From: Nitrospirota bacterium
GTDB taxonomy: Bacteria; Nitrospirota; UBA9217
Direction of reading: 5' to 3'
Assembly (NCBI GenBank): GCA_035516965.1
Contig: DATIZR010000116.1
Coordinates: 1 to 64,000 of the forward strand
DNA: 64,000 nt
Shown here: piece after piece, positions 20,680-33,499 of the stretch
Layout: each line of letters starts with the position of its first letter
Numbering within the stretch: the first letter of the stretch is position 1
The notes under the pieces: generated by a model
Databases searched by the model: none
Seen by the model: only the letters and a program-made list of their open reading frames with translations
Told to the model about the DNA's origin: nothing
Program-made: the position numbers and the translations under genes

Positions 20680-21225
20680 TCACTTTCCCGCCTTTTTCAG
20701 CGCATCCAGGAGCGTTCTTGAATGCTCATTGCTTACGGTCCGTTCCAGGATGATCTGGATCGGTCGCAGTTCTTTTCCGTAGTAGGCTCTGTTCAGGTCA
20801 TCCCGGACCATGATACCCGAGCCCTCCAGGTCCAGCCCTGCGTACAGGCCCCGCGCCTTGGCAAAGGAGATGAAGTCCGCCGTCAGCACTTTTTTCGCGC
20901 CCAGGCCGCGCGGCCCTGCGGCAACAGACGTTTCCGCTCCGAACTTGAAGGAAGAAGCATAGAGCGAATCGATCGCCTTCCTGCTCATGGCGAACATGAT
21001 CACCTCGGCATCCTCAGCGCCGATCTGGAGACCGAAGCTGACCGACCCGATCGAGTAAAACACAGGCTGGCTCCATTCTCCGGTCCGCTCGTCCCGGACG
21101 ACCAGCACACCGTTCCCGCCCGAGCCTGCCCAGAAGAATCCCGCCTTGATGATCTTCGGGAAGATCAGCAGCGCCTTTGCCTTGCTCAGGTTTTCATGGA
21201 ACCAGGTGAATTCCCTGTCCGTCAT
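20680..21225 (-). CDS. SYLF (Ysc84-like) lipid-binding domain protein, 5' end damaged or start uncertain
   Basis: The 181 residues from the first ATG match the SYLF domain: KALLIFPKIIKAGFFWAGSGG, VLVVRDERTGEWSQPVFYSIGSVSFGLQIGA, then SVAAGPRGLGAKK and the late AKARGLYAGLDLEGSGI with YYGKELRP. SYLF proteins bind phosphoinositide-like lipids; bacterial members are usually exported. Conserved-looking sequence continues upstream of this ATG in the same frame (QDLVQSSAATFGSF) back to a TAA at 21309-21307, but no ATG, GTG or TTG occurs there and no signal peptide is found in any frame. The native start and export signal therefore seem lost, or an unusual start is used. The gene may be decaying. A hydrolase gene lies 110 bases upstream on the same strand. 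Confidence 0.65.
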   Translation of the reverse strand: MTDREFTWFHENLSKAKALLIFPKIIKAGFFWAGSGGNGVLVVRDERTGEWSQPVFYSIGSVSFGLQIGAEDAEVIMFAMSRKAIDSLYASSFKFGAETSVAAGPRGLGAKKVLTADFISFAKARGLYAGLDLEGSGIMVRDDLNRAYYGKELRPIQIILERTVSNEHSRTLLDALKKAGK

Positions 21226-21335
21226 GAAACTGCCGAACGTGGCGGCTGAGCTTTGAACAAGGTCCTGTGACTCGTCTTTGAGCTGCCCGGTGTCCTTCCG
21301 CGCACGTTACTGGTCATCGCCCGTCTATGTTCCCG

Positions 21336-22154
21336 TCATACTGCCCTGTCTCCTGCCGCTTCACCCCCATTGCTCCCTGCTGCAAAACCAATGATCTCCC
21401 GCCACCAGACAAGATCAACAGCATCCAGCCAGTCGTTATGTCCGGCTCCTTTGATCGTCCACATCCGTTTGCGTCCCGGCAGCGCGTCATAGAGTGCTCT
21501 CGCATGGTGTATCGGGATCACCCTGTCGTTCTCGGCTCCGACAACCGCGATGCGCCCCTGGTAGGCCTTAAGGTTCCCGACGCTGTCATAGGCGTCACTC
21601 ACGATGAGCCGGACGGGAAGCCAGGGGAATTTTTCCTGAGCAACGGACAGGAGTGTGTCCCAGGGCGTGATGAGCAGGATGCCGTCGATGAGAGAAGGCT
21701 TATTCCCGGCGACCGCAGCCGCGACACCGCAACCTAGGGATTCGCCCAGCAGGTAGACAGGTTTCCCGTAGCGTTCATAGGCCAGGCGCACCGTCTCAAG
21801 CGCGTCACTCACAAATGACGCTTCGCCCGGTTTTCCCGCACGCGCTCCGTATCCCGGATATTCAGCGAGGACCACCCGGTACCCGAGTACGGAAAGGGGA
21901 TTCACGTAGTACGCCCTGTCGGCCGCGTTCCCGGCATTGCCATGAAAGACGACGATCGTACCCTTGACAGCCGCGATCGGGGCTGTTCCGATGAAGCCCC
22001 GATAGCCGCTCCCGCCGGACGGCCAGAACTGGATGCGGTCGGCAGCGAGCGCCGCCGGGGAAGGCATATGGGAGCTGGGATGATAGAGCATGGTTCTTTG
22101 GGCGTTGCAGCCGCAGAGCAGCAGGACGGCCAGGAGCGGCAGGATTTTTTTCAT
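21336..22154 (-). CDS. Alpha/beta hydrolase lipoprotein
   Basis: The 272-residue serine hydrolase begins MKKILPLLAVLLLCGCNAQ, a short signal with a lipobox ending at Cys16, so it is predicted to be lipid-anchored at the cell envelope. The alpha/beta hydrolase core shows TIVVFHGNAGNAADRAYY (oxyanion region), EYPGYGARAGKPGE, the nucleophile elbow GESLGCG, a late Asp in VVGAENDRVIPIHHA, and the catalytic His in KGAGHNDW. This is the BEM46/YqiA-like hydrolase group (COG1073 type); the substrate is unknown. AGAAGG supports the ATG at 22154; longer in-frame extensions upstream are Arg/Ser-rich and non-coding in character. The SYLF gene follows downstream. Confidence 0.85.
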   Translation of the reverse strand: MKKILPLLAVLLLCGCNAQRTMLYHPSSHMPSPAALAADRIQFWPSGGSGYRGFIGTAPIAAVKGTIVVFHGNAGNAADRAYYVNPLSVLGYRVVLAEYPGYGARAGKPGEASFVSDALETVRLAYERYGKPVYLLGESLGCGVAAAVAGNKPSLIDGILLITPWDTLLSVAQEKFPWLPVRLIVSDAYDSVGNLKAYQGRIAVVGAENDRVIPIHHARALYDALPGRKRMWTIKGAGHNDWLDAVDLVWWREIIGFAAGSNGGEAAGDRAV

Positions 22155-22269
22155 GATCGACCTTCTCATGCGTGAGCACCGCCGGGAGAGCCGCGCACCG
22201 GAGAGCCCCTCCCCCTGGGAGACGGAGCGCGCCAGGCATCTTCTTCTATCGCTGCCGTTCCCGACCCGG

Positions 22270-24027
22270 CTAGGCCGTCTTCCAAAGGATCTCGAAATTG
22301 CAGATAATGACGTCCGGCTGTCCATCCTTCTCTCTCACGACCTGCCCCCGCGAGTCGAGGGCGAGCAGGAGGTCGTTCTCCTTCAGGAGCGACCCGTCAT
22401 AGCCGACCGCCCGCAGCCGCTCCTTGACCTTTTCGAGATTGCCGGCGCTTTCCGCTTCTGTGATGATGTTCCTGCGGACGGCGCGCTGCAGGTCGATCGG
22501 CGTGAGCAGCGACGTCTCCTCGTGCTCTGACACCCATTCGTCGGGGCCGTTGTAATAGCCGCGGATCGTGATGTAGTTGTGCTGCGCATCCAAGGCGGGA
22601 TTGCCATCGCTGTCGACGATCTCCGCATGGGACCGGTACTTCCGCGGATCGCTCGACAGTTCGACCTTGAGGCTTCCCGTCATGTAGACCGCGCGCACAT
22701 AGACCGCATGGACCCCCAGCGCGTTCAGAGCCTGCGAGAGGGCGAACTCCTCGAAGGGGCTGTTGATCCCGAAGCGCCTGATCTTCTCTACCTCCTCCCT
22801 GCTGTATTTGGCATCTGCCGGGAACTCGCCCACGCGGGAGGTCTTCCAGACGAGGTGGATGTTGTCCTTCGTGACCGTGTAGAAGACCTCGTTCGTGTCG
22901 GACAGGCTGAGGGACGGCGTCTTGCGCCAGCGCTCGGGGAGGAAGTAGTCGAAGAGCCTCGCGTTCCTCCCCACGACCCACATGCGGCCGCCGGTGCTTT
23001 CCGCGTGGCCGGCGATGTAGGGAACGCCGAAGATCTCGGTGCGCGAGAGGTGCTGCGGGAGGGGCGTCGGCTTGAGCCGGTCGCGGACGTCATCCAGGTA
23101 GGAGTGGCGCCGCGACGCCTTGACCCGGTCCTCGTGTTCGGGCGTGCGGAACAGCAGCTCGTAGTCGATCACGGAATAGTTCCCGCCGTTCAGCAGCCGG
23201 TAAAGGGCGTCCACCTGCTGCTGTGCCGCGTCGGGGCCCCTGTGCCTGCCTGCCTCTTCGATGCGCTCGCAGTCGTCCTCATGGATAATGACGTGCTCCG
23301 GCTTCATGTCGGCCATGTGGTAGCCTTTTTTGCTCAGGTCGTCGAAGGCCTTCTTCTGCATAGCCTGCAGGTGGTGCACGATGTCGGGGAGCTCGAGCTT
23401 GATGTGTTCGAAGATCTCGATGAGGTTCTTGCCGCGGATCCATTCGTACACGAGCTTGTACTGTTTCAGAATGTCGAGATCGACGCCGGGATGGCGCGCG
23501 CGGATGCGGTTGATCTTCGCCCGGGACCGTCCGCTCTGCCAGAGCTGCATCCGCTGGGGCGGCACGTAGATGGCCAGGGGCCGCTGCGCCCTGATCCACT
23601 CGAGCCGCTGGCCGACCTGCTTGTCCGCCATCTCCATGACCAGGGCGAACTCCTCCCAGGGGCTGTTGAATTCTGCGCTCACAAAGTCCTCAAGCGTGTG
23701 CGTGTTGATCGGGACGTCCTCGCCCACGCGGCAGTTCTTGACCACGAGGTCGAGACTCGTCCCCGCCACGGGACGCGTCGGGACGCGGTACACCGAGCTG
23801 GTGCCCAGGAGCCTGACGCGGTTCTGCGTGAACCAGTCTTCTTCGTACCAGTTCTGGATGTCGAGGTGCTCCTGGTGGGGTTCGGCGTACCGGGTGAGGT
23901 AGAGGTCGCCGCCGTCCTCGGTCTTCATATGGAGGTACACCACGCCCAGTACGTTCACGAGCGCTTTCTGCCGGGCGGGTGTTTCGGTGCGCAGAGATGA
24001 TGCAATCCGTTCCGATGAAGGATCCAT
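22270..24027 (-). CDS. Unrecognised kinase-like protein with a duplicated N-lobe-type motif set
   Basis: I do not recognise the 585-residue protein as a named family. Residues 92-290 look like a protein or small-molecule kinase: LDLVVK97 (N-lobe lysine), NSPWEE125/126F (helix C glutamate), a hinge-like YEWIRGKNL, the catalytic-loop-like HMAD240MK242PEH245, and VID288YE as a possible metal-binding Asp. The usual Asn after KPE is His here. The lysine/Glu pair is repeated at HLVWK395TSRVGE and NSPFEE426/427F, aligned with VVK97NCRVGE and NSPWEEF, but the second copy lacks a catalytic loop. Residues 460-585 match nothing known to me. GGAAGG lies before the ATG. It has no signal peptide or membrane segment, so it should be cytoplasmic. 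Gene neighbours are pckG upstream and the hydrolase downstream. Confidence 0.6.
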   Translation of the reverse strand: MDPSSERIASSLRTETPARQKALVNVLGVVYLHMKTEDGGDLYLTRYAEPHQEHLDIQNWYEEDWFTQNRVRLLGTSSVYRVPTRPVAGTSLDLVVKNCRVGEDVPINTHTLEDFVSAEFNSPWEEFALVMEMADKQVGQRLEWIRAQRPLAIYVPPQRMQLWQSGRSRAKINRIRARHPGVDLDILKQYKLVYEWIRGKNLIEIFEHIKLELPDIVHHLQAMQKKAFDDLSKKGYHMADMKPEHVIIHEDDCERIEEAGRHRGPDAAQQQVDALYRLLNGGNYSVIDYELLFRTPEHEDRVKASRRHSYLDDVRDRLKPTPLPQHLSRTEIFGVPYIAGHAESTGGRMWVVGRNARLFDYFLPERWRKTPSLSLSDTNEVFYTVTKDNIHLVWKTSRVGEFPADAKYSREEVEKIRRFGINSPFEEFALSQALNALGVHAVYVRAVYMTGSLKVELSSDPRKYRSHAEIVDSDGNPALDAQHNYITIRGYYNGPDEWVSEHEETSLLTPIDLQRAVRRNIITEAESAGNLEKVKERLRAVGYDGSLLKENDLLLALDSRGQVVREKDGQPDVIICNFEILWKTA

Positions 24028-24202
24028 AGATACCTTCCGACGTGCTGACCCGAAGAGAAGAAATAGCTGCTGCTAACAATTTAGCACAGGTGGACGCGGG
24101 GACAAACCCCTGTAAAAAATTCGTGGCCCTGCCCCTTCGGTCCCGTGAAAATCGGTGACTCGGCGCCCTCCGGTCAACAGGCGCCCGGGTGATCATGCCG
24201 GA

Positions 24203-25990
24203 CTAACGAAGCCGTTTCCTCATCTCCTCGAGCTGCTTCTTGAGCCGATCCGGCAGCCGGTTCCCGAACACCGCAAAGTGCTGCTCGATGTCCGGGATCT
24301 CGGCCTTCCATGCTGAGAGGTCCACGTCCATCAGGGCCTTCATGCTTCCCGCAGGGATCGAGAGACCGCTGAGATCGAGGTCTCCCTCCTTCGGCATGAG
24401 ACCGATCGGCGTTTCCCTGGCCCCTGCCGTGCCGTCCACGCGCTCGCACATCCACTTGAGCACGCGGCTGTTGTCGCTGAACCCAGGCCAGAGGAACTTG
24501 CCCTCGCCGCTCTTGCGGAACCAGTTGACATAGAAGATCCGCGGGGCCTTGGACCCCAACCGGTCGCCCATGCTGAGCCAGTGATGGAAATAGTCACCCA
24601 TGTGATAGCCGCAGAAGGGCTTCATGGCAAAGGGATCGCGCCGCAGGTTGCCGACCGCACCGATGTTCGCCGAAGTCGTCTCCGAGGCGGCCGTGGCGCC
24701 CAGGAACACGCCGTGGTCCCAGGACACGGCCTCGTACACGAGAGGAACCACGCTGCTCCTCCTGCCGCCGAAGATGAAGATGTCGATGGGCACGCCCTCG
24801 GGGTCTTCCCAGTCCGGGCAGATGACCGGGCACTGCCGCGCCGGCGCGGTGAAGCGGGCGTTCGGGTGCGCCGCGTCCTCCGTGCTCGCGGGCGTCCAGT
24901 CGCGTCCCTTCCAGTCGATCGTATGGAAAGGCGAACTCTCGGTCATGCCTTCCCACCAAACGTCGCCGTCGTCCGTGAGCGCGCAGTTCGTGAAGATGAC
25001 GTCCCGCTTGAGCGTGTCCATGGCCATGGGGTTCGTGTCGTAGGAGGTGCCGGGAGCCACGCCGAAGAAGCCGCTCTCGGGATTGATGGCATGGAGCCTC
25101 CCGTCGCCGCGGATCTTCATCCAGGCGATATCGTCGCCGATGCACTCGCATTTCCAGCCCTTGAGCGAAGGCTGCATCATGGCCAGGTTCGTCTTGCCGC
25201 AGGCCGAGGGGAACGCCGCCGCGATGTGATAGCGCCTGCCCGCGGGGCTGGTGAGCCTCAGGATCAGCATGTGCTCGGCCATCCAGCCTTCCTTCCTCGC
25301 GATGTTCGAGGCGATCCGGAGGGCGAGGCACTTCTTCCCGAGCAGGGCATTGCCGCCGTAGCCCGAGCCGTAGGACCAGATCAGATTCTCCTCGGGAAAA
25401 TGGCTGATGTACTTCTGTTCGATGGGCGCGCAGGGCCACAGGGAGTCCTTCTGTCCCTTCTCGAGCGGCGCGCCGATGGAGTGGAGGCAGGGGATGAACT
25501 CGCCCTGTTCGCCGAGGACCTCGAGCACCTTCGCGCCGACCCTGGTCATGATGTGCATGTTGCAGACCACGTAGGGGCTGTCCGTGATCTCCACGCCGAT
25601 CTTGGAGATGGGCGAACCGACGGGCCCCATGGAGAACGGAATGACGTACAGGGTTCGGCCCCTCATGCAGCCGCGGTACAGGCCGAGCATGGTCTTCTTG
25701 AGGTCGTCGCTCCTGACCCAGTTATTCGTCGGGCCTGCCTCGTCCTGCGAGCGCGTGCTGATATAGGTGCGGTCTTCGACGCGTGCGACATCGCTGGGGT
25801 CGGTGCGGAAGAGATGGCTGTTCGGCCTCTTCGGGAGCGGGATCGCCATGCCTCGCTCCTGCATGAGCGTCATCATCCGGTCGTACTCCGCCTTCGACCC
25901 GTCGCACCAGTAGAGCGCGTCGGGCTTGCACAGGTCCGCCACCTCGTTCACCCAGGCGTTCAATTTTGCATTCTTCGTTCCACTCTTCAT
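24203..25990 (-). CDS. pckG: Phosphoenolpyruvate carboxykinase (GTP)
   Basis: The 595-residue enzyme interconverts oxaloacetate plus GTP with PEP, CO2 and GDP. GTP-type signatures are intact: the kinase-1a loop [13 protein letters not shown] with the reactive Cys, the kinase-2 region [10 protein letters not shown], the substrate-site Arg/Gly segments, and [16 protein letters not shown] preceding [15 protein letters not shown]. The length is typical. The ATG at 25990 has AAGGAG seven bases upstream; in-frame starts further upstream lack coding character. It stands as a single gene on the minus strand. With malic enzyme, FumC and SdhCAB nearby it links C4 acids to PEP, in either the gluconeogenic or the anaplerotic direction. 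Confidence 0.96.
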   Translation of the reverse strand: MKSGTKNAKLNAWVNEVADLCKPDALYWCDGSKAEYDRMMTLMQERGMAIPLPKRPNSHLFRTDPSDVARVEDRTYISTRSQDEAGPTNNWVRSDDLKKTMLGLYRGCMRGRTLYVIPFSMGPVGSPISKIGVEITDSPYVVCNMHIMTRVGAKVLEVLGEQGEFIPCLHSIGAPLEKGQKDSLWPCAPIEQKYISHFPEENLIWSYGSGYGGNALLGKKCLALRIASNIARKEGWMAEHMLILRLTSPAGRRYHIAAAFPSACGKTNLAMMQPSLKGWKCECIGDDIAWMKIRGDGRLHAINPESGFFGVAPGTSYDTNPMAMDTLKRDVIFTNCALTDDGDVWWEGMTESSPFHTIDWKGRDWTPASTEDAAHPNARFTAPARQCPVICPDWEDPEGVPIDIFIFGGRRSSVVPLVYEAVSWDHGVFLGATAASETTSANIGAVGNLRRDPFAMKPFCGYHMGDYFHHWLSMGDRLGSKAPRIFYVNWFRKSGEGKFLWPGFSDNSRVLKWMCERVDGTAGARETPIGLMPKEGDLDLSGLSIPAGSMKALMDVDLSAWKAEIPDIEQHFAVFGNRLPDRLKKQLEEMRKRLR

Positions 25991-26174
25991 CTCGATCTCC
26001 TTCGTGATGCCCGCTGATGGCGAACCGTGAACCGCCTGATGCCCGCAATGGGTCCGCTGGTTGATGATGCCCCCGCATCCCGTCCCCGACGGTGCGATCA
26101 TTATGCCCGATTCAACGGCAAAAGTAAACTCCGACGGCGGGCGTCGGCCCGTCGCCCATCCCCTGCCGTCCGAT

Positions 26175-26203
26175 AAAAAAAGCCCCGTGCCGGGCACGGG
26201 GCT
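26175..26203 (-). terminator. Intrinsic terminator of the exported OB-like gene
   Basis: Minus-strand AGCCCCGTGC/GCACGGGGCT is a 10-bp stem (26203-26194 and 26190-26181) with a three-base loop, followed by six T residues. It lies just after the stop of the gene ending at 26234. Confidence 0.88.
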
Positions 26204-26233
26204 TCTGAAAGTGCTCTGTGCTTCTGTCCGGCA

Positions 26234-26998
26234 TCACTTCTGGATACTGGTCTTCTCCATGATCACGGTGTACTTGTATCCGGCACCGAAGTCCTTGTCC
26301 TTAGCAACCGTTCCCTTCGCCGTGACCACGACCCCCACTTCAGGCCGGTCATCGGATGTGGCAACGAGATCGTTGGTTCCCTTGGACGCGTCGCCGGTGC
26401 CGTCCTGCAGATGGATCCAGTTTTTCCCCATGATGTTCGCCGAGACCTTCACCACCTTGGCCCTGACCACCACGGTCTTCTGGTCCAGCTTCGCCTTCTG
26501 TGCGAAGATCTCTGCCACCGTGTACGCGTTTGCGCCCTCGGCTTTTTCGACCTTGATCTTCTCCGTTGTCTTGACGACGGCTGCCTTGCTTCCGCCGTGG
26601 TTCGTGTCGACCGTTTTACCCTGGTCGCCGGCCGATGCTTCGTTCGCAATGCCGCCCGAAAAAATGATGGAGTCGAAGGACCTTCCGAGCGATTTGCTCG
26701 TAAAACCCTTCATCTCCTGTCCGGGCTGGAACGTCACATTCTCGCCGACCTTCACCTGCGTCTCCGGTACGGCGACCCAGGTCTTTTTCCCGCTCTTCTG
26801 GACGCAGACATAGGTGTATCCGCCCGCGTTCATGGTCTCAACAACCTTGCCGGAAAGCGCACCTTCACCGGACCGCTCCGACGGGGACGGCATCGCTGTG
26901 CCGGGGGAGGGCGCCGCTGCGTCCACGGGCTTGGCCGGTGCGGCGGCGGATGCCAGGGTAACAATGATTGCGAAAGCAACAGCAGGAATGGTTCTCAT
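26234..26998 (-). CDS. Exported OB-like protein (NrfJ/nucleotide-binding-like)
   Basis: The 254-residue protein has a signal peptide (RTIPAVAFAIIVTLASAAAPA). A Ser/Pro/Gly-rich spacer is followed by GKVVETMNAGGYTYVCVQ, KTWVAVPETQVKVGENV and FTSKSLGRSFDSIIFSGG, the pattern seen in NrfJ-type and related periplasmic proteins. The C-terminal half (VVVRAKVVKVSANIMGKNWIHLQDGTG, then VGVVVTAKGTVAKDKDFGAGYKY) is a second, OB-fold-like block of the kind annotated as nucleotide- or DNA-binding. The function is not established; exported homologues often accompany cytochrome or metal-handling genes. GGGAG supports the ATG at 26998. It is monocistronic, with its own terminator. Confidence 0.72.
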   Translation of the reverse strand: MRTIPAVAFAIIVTLASAAAPAKPVDAAAPSPGTAMPSPSERSGEGALSGKVVETMNAGGYTYVCVQKSGKKTWVAVPETQVKVGENVTFQPGQEMKGFTSKSLGRSFDSIIFSGGIANEASAGDQGKTVDTNHGGSKAAVVKTTEKIKVEKAEGANAYTVAEIFAQKAKLDQKTVVVRAKVVKVSANIMGKNWIHLQDGTGDASKGTNDLVATSDDRPEVGVVVTAKGTVAKDKDFGAGYKYTVIMEKTSIQK

Positions 26999-27123
26999 GA
27001 TCAACTCCCTTGTACCGGGACCCGTTCGGGCCGCGGGGATTATGTCAAAATGATGCAGCGAACGAAGTGTACTGCTTTTCAGGCAAATATGCAAGAGCCA
27101 TTTGGCAGGGGGCGGGCAGGGGA

Positions 27124-27158
27124 GAAAAAACAGAAGGCAGACCGGGGTCTGCCTTCTG
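27124..27158 (-). terminator. Intrinsic terminator of the atp operon
   Basis: On the minus strand CAGAAGGCAGACC/GGTCTGCCTTCTG forms a 13-bp inverted repeat followed by TTTTTTCTC. It sits 32 bases after the atpC stop codon. Confidence 0.9.
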
Positions 27159-27189
27159 GACAATTCGATTGATGCGGAGCCTGCTCCGG

Positions 27190-27615
27190 CTATTTTTGGC
27201 CGTGCTGTTCGGCGACCTGTATCCTGATCATGGCCCGGAGCAGGTCGACGCGGGCCTTCTCGTAGTCCTTCTGCTCAAGCTTCTCGCTCAGGGCCTTTTC
27301 GGCCCGTTCCTTCGCGATCCGCTCCTCGGCGAGATCGATATCAGAGGCGCGGTCGGCGCCCTCGGCCAGGATCACGACGCGGTCCGCTCCGACCTCCGCG
27401 TATCCCCAATCGACGGCCAGATGATGCCAGTTCGCGCCCTCCCGGTAGGAAAGCATGCCGATCTTGAGCGTGGTCAGGAAGGGCGTGTGGCCCGGCAGAA
27501 CCCCGAACTCGCCCTCGCTGCCCGGCGCTATGACTTCATCGACACGCTCCGACCTGACTACCTGGCGGCTCGGCGCAACGATCTCGAGGAGCATCTTTCC
27601 TTTTTCAGCGACCAT
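27190..27615 (-). CDS. atpC: ATP synthase F1 epsilon subunit
   Basis: The protein of about 141 residues has the N-terminal beta-sandwich (LLEIVAPSRQVVRSERVDEVIAPGSEGEFGVLPGHTPFLT) and the C-terminal two-helix domain (IDLAEERIAKERAEKALSEKLE) that can inhibit ATP hydrolysis. The ATG at 27615 gives MVAEKGKMLLEIV. A TTG nine codons upstream and an ATG seven codons downstream are alternatives; AAAAAGGAAAG precedes the downstream one. It is the last gene of the atp cluster, 63 bases after atpD, with a terminator behind it. Confidence 0.92.
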   Translation of the reverse strand: MVAEKGKMLLEIVAPSRQVVRSERVDEVIAPGSEGEFGVLPGHTPFLTTLKIGMLSYREGANWHHLAVDWGYAEVGADRVVILAEGADRASDIDLAEERIAKERAEKALSEKLEQKDYEKARVDLLRAMIRIQVAEQHGQK

Positions 27616-27678
27616 TTTCTTTTTCCCGTCCTCGGTACTCAATGAGCAAACCCTGCTGGGGAGCTCCTTCCGGAGCGC

Positions 27679-30025
<2,347 letters not shown>

Positions 30026-30084
30026 TGATACCCCTCAATCGCAAAATGCAAACGGAAAAATGTGGATTGCACCCTGCGCTGCTT

Positions 30085-31596
<1,512 letters not shown>

Positions 31597-31636
31597 TTAA
31601 CTCCTTTGATCGGATAACAAACAGCATATGGGCAGG

Positions 31637-31668
31637 AACAGCCCTCGTCAGTGTTCTGACAGGCTGTT
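31637..31668 (-). other. Hairpin between atpH and atpA
   Basis: AACAGCC/GGCTGTT plus inner GTCAG/CTGAC arms around a TGTT loop form a two-part stem inside the operon. It has no strong T-run on the minus strand, so mRNA processing or stability is more likely than termination. Confidence 0.4.
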
Positions 31669-31680
31669 TTCTGTCTTGAT

Positions 31681-32217
31681 TTACTTCGCCAGCTGCTCGC
31701 GCATCTTGTTCAATTGGTTGCTGATGGTGCCGTCGTAGATCATGCTCCCGATCCGGGCCTTTGCCCCGCCGATCAGAGATCCGTCGACCCTGGCCTGGAT
31801 GTCCACCTGCTTGCCGGTCATGGCCTCGAGCTTCTTCTTGATGTCCGCCAGCTCCGCCGGGCTGACGGCGGCCGCCGTGGTCAGCTCCACGCTGGCCCGG
31901 TTCTGACGGTCGGAGAGCAGCGCCAGGAACGCGTCGTGCACGTCCTTGACGTACCGGATGCGGCCGGTCTCTGCCAGGTGCTCCACGAACCGCTGGGTCG
32001 TCTGCTGCATACCCAGCTTCCCGGCGAGTTCCCTGATGACCGCCTTCTTGTCCTCGGGCGTGAAGACCGGACTTGAAAAGAGCTTCTGGATCGAAGGCGC
32101 GGATTCCACCGCCGCGATGAACGAGCTTAGATCATCCCTGGTCTTGTCGACGGATTTTTTCTCCTCGCTCAGTTCCACCAGGGCCTTGGCATACCGCTTC
32201 GCGATGGTCCTGATCAT
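31681..32217 (-). CDS. atpH: ATP synthase F1 delta subunit
   Basis: The 178-residue peripheral-stalk subunit (OSCP type) shows IAKRYAKALVELSEE at the N-terminus, a middle helical domain, and the C-terminal signature region VDIQARVDGSLIGGAKARIGSMIYDGTISNQL. It joins F1 to the b/b' stalk. Its start overlaps the atpF stop by four bases, indicating coupled translation. Confidence 0.95.
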   Translation of the reverse strand: MIRTIAKRYAKALVELSEEKKSVDKTRDDLSSFIAAVESAPSIQKLFSSPVFTPEDKKAVIRELAGKLGMQQTTQRFVEHLAETGRIRYVKDVHDAFLALLSDRQNRASVELTTAAAVSPAELADIKKKLEAMTGKQVDIQARVDGSLIGGAKARIGSMIYDGTISNQLNKMREQLAK

Positions 32218-32801
32218 CCCCTGCCTCCCACCTTGGTGATATACTCCTTCACGATGCGCTCATGGTCCTGGGGACCGATCTTTTCCTTGATGCTCTTTTC
32301 CGAGAGGTCGACGGCCAGCATCGACGCCTCGGCCTGCAACGCGGTCTTCGCCTTCTGGACTTCCAGGTCGACGCCCTGCTTCACCTGGGCATCGATGTCG
32401 GAAACCATTTTCCTGCCCTCGTCGATCAGCGCCTGTTTGTCCTTCTCGGCGCGGGACCTGGCATCCTCGAGCAGCCGGCTCGTCTCTGCCTCAAGGTCCT
32501 TGACCTTTCGCTCCATCTCGGCCAGCGCCGCCGTTGAGCGCTCGCGGGCCTCCTTGGATTCCTGGATGGCCTTGGCGATCTCGAGGGAGCGGTTCTTGAA
32601 GAAGTCCCGGACCGGCTTCCGCATGAAATAGACGACCACGCCAGCGATGATGCCAAAATTGACCAGACGAGGAAGCCAGTCGCCAAGAAAGGTGATCTGT
32701 TCATGGCCGCCTTCAGCGGCCTCTTCGGCGAACGCAAACGCCGCGGTCAGGGTTATTGTCAGGCAGAAAAGAAGCTGTTTGAGTTTGTTGGGTATCATCA
32801 T
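32214..32801 (-). CDS. atpF: ATP synthase Fo b subunit with signal-peptide-like N-terminal extension
   Basis: The 195-residue stalk subunit begins MIPNKLKQLLFCLTITLTAAFAFAEEAA, which reads like a cleavable signal peptide ahead of the usual membrane anchor (LPRLVNFGIIAGVVVYFM). A long charged coiled coil follows (KNRSLEIAKAIQESKEARER, and ending IGPQDHERIVKEYITKVGG). Such extended b subunits are seen in several deltaproteobacteria and Nitrospirota. Two adjacent ATG codons (32801 and 32798) are both possible starts. It lies between atpF' and atpH. Confidence 0.92.
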   Translation of the reverse strand: MMIPNKLKQLLFCLTITLTAAFAFAEEAAEGGHEQITFLGDWLPRLVNFGIIAGVVVYFMRKPVRDFFKNRSLEIAKAIQESKEARERSTAALAEMERKVKDLEAETSRLLEDARSRAEKDKQALIDEGRKMVSDIDAQVKQGVDLEVQKAKTALQAEASMLAVDLSEKSIKEKIGPQDHERIVKEYITKVGGRG

Positions 32802-32843
32802 GGTTTAGCGATCCAGTTTGACCTCTGGTGTCGGTCCTCCGGA

Positions 32844-33269
32844 CTATACCGCCCTTCCGAGCAGCTTGGAGGTAATTTCCTGCGACAGTCGCTCTGCTTC
32901 CCTCTTGAGCTCGCCCCGGGCGCTCTCGGCCGCCGCCGCGACATCGGCGCGCGCCTTGTCCAGCATCTCACCGGCCTTCGTGCGCTCGGCGGCGATCATA
33001 TCACGCTGGGCGTCGAGCCCCTGCTGGTAGATGGCGTTGAAGGTAGCTGCCGCCTTCTGCTTGGCTTCGGCGAGGGAGGCGTTGTACTGTTCGAGGAGGT
33101 TCTGCATGCGGTCCTGCGCCGACTTGGCTTCGCCGAGCGCGGAACTGATACCCTGCTCGCGGTCCAGCATGACTTGCCGGATCGGCCTGAACAGTATGTA
33201 GTTGAGCACGATGAGCAGGACGATGAAGTTGGCGAGCTGGTACAGGACCGAGACGTTGATATCAATCAT
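32844..33269 (-). CDS. atpF': ATP synthase Fo b' subunit
   Basis: The 141-residue second stalk subunit has one N-terminal membrane helix (YQLANFIVLLIVLNYILFRPI) and a long coiled coil (QNLLEQYNASLAEAKQKAAA, then AESARGELKREAERLSQEI). It pairs with AtpF to make a heterodimeric stator, the arrangement found in phototrophs and many Desulfobacterota. The ATG at 33269 has GGAGGAGAGG upstream. It is the first gene of the cluster; no atpB, atpE or atpI follows or precedes. Confidence 0.9.
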   Translation of the reverse strand: MIDINVSVLYQLANFIVLLIVLNYILFRPIRQVMLDREQGISSALGEAKSAQDRMQNLLEQYNASLAEAKQKAAATFNAIYQQGLDAQRDMIAAERTKAGEMLDKARADVAAAAESARGELKREAERLSQEITSKLLGRAV

Positions 33270-33327
33270 GGTGAAGCGCCTCTCCTCCGCTGCAGAGAAA
33301 CATCTGGTGGCACGATAAATCCAAAAA

Positions 33328-33356
33328 AAACTATCATAATGAAAAACCCTTGTCAA
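33328..33356 (-). promoter_or_regulatory. Promoter of the atp cluster
   Basis: On the minus strand a perfect TTGACA (33356-33351) is followed after 17 bases by TAGTTT (33333-33328), in an AT-rich segment about 60 bases before the atpF' ATG. Confidence 0.55.
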
Positions 33357-33499
33357 TAATTTTAGCTATAAATAATATAAATGGAGGGAATGATTTTGAT
33401 TATAGAATGAAAAGGGGATGCATTGCCGCGGAAGAGAGGCGCAAAACAGCGCCTGCGCGGGAGAATTCCTACCGGCGCATGAAGGGAAAAGGGCGGCCG

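Noticed and set aside
24145-24185. GGCGCC inverted repeat after pckG as a terminator
   Set aside because: The stem is only six pairs, with a long loop and no T-run on the minus strand.
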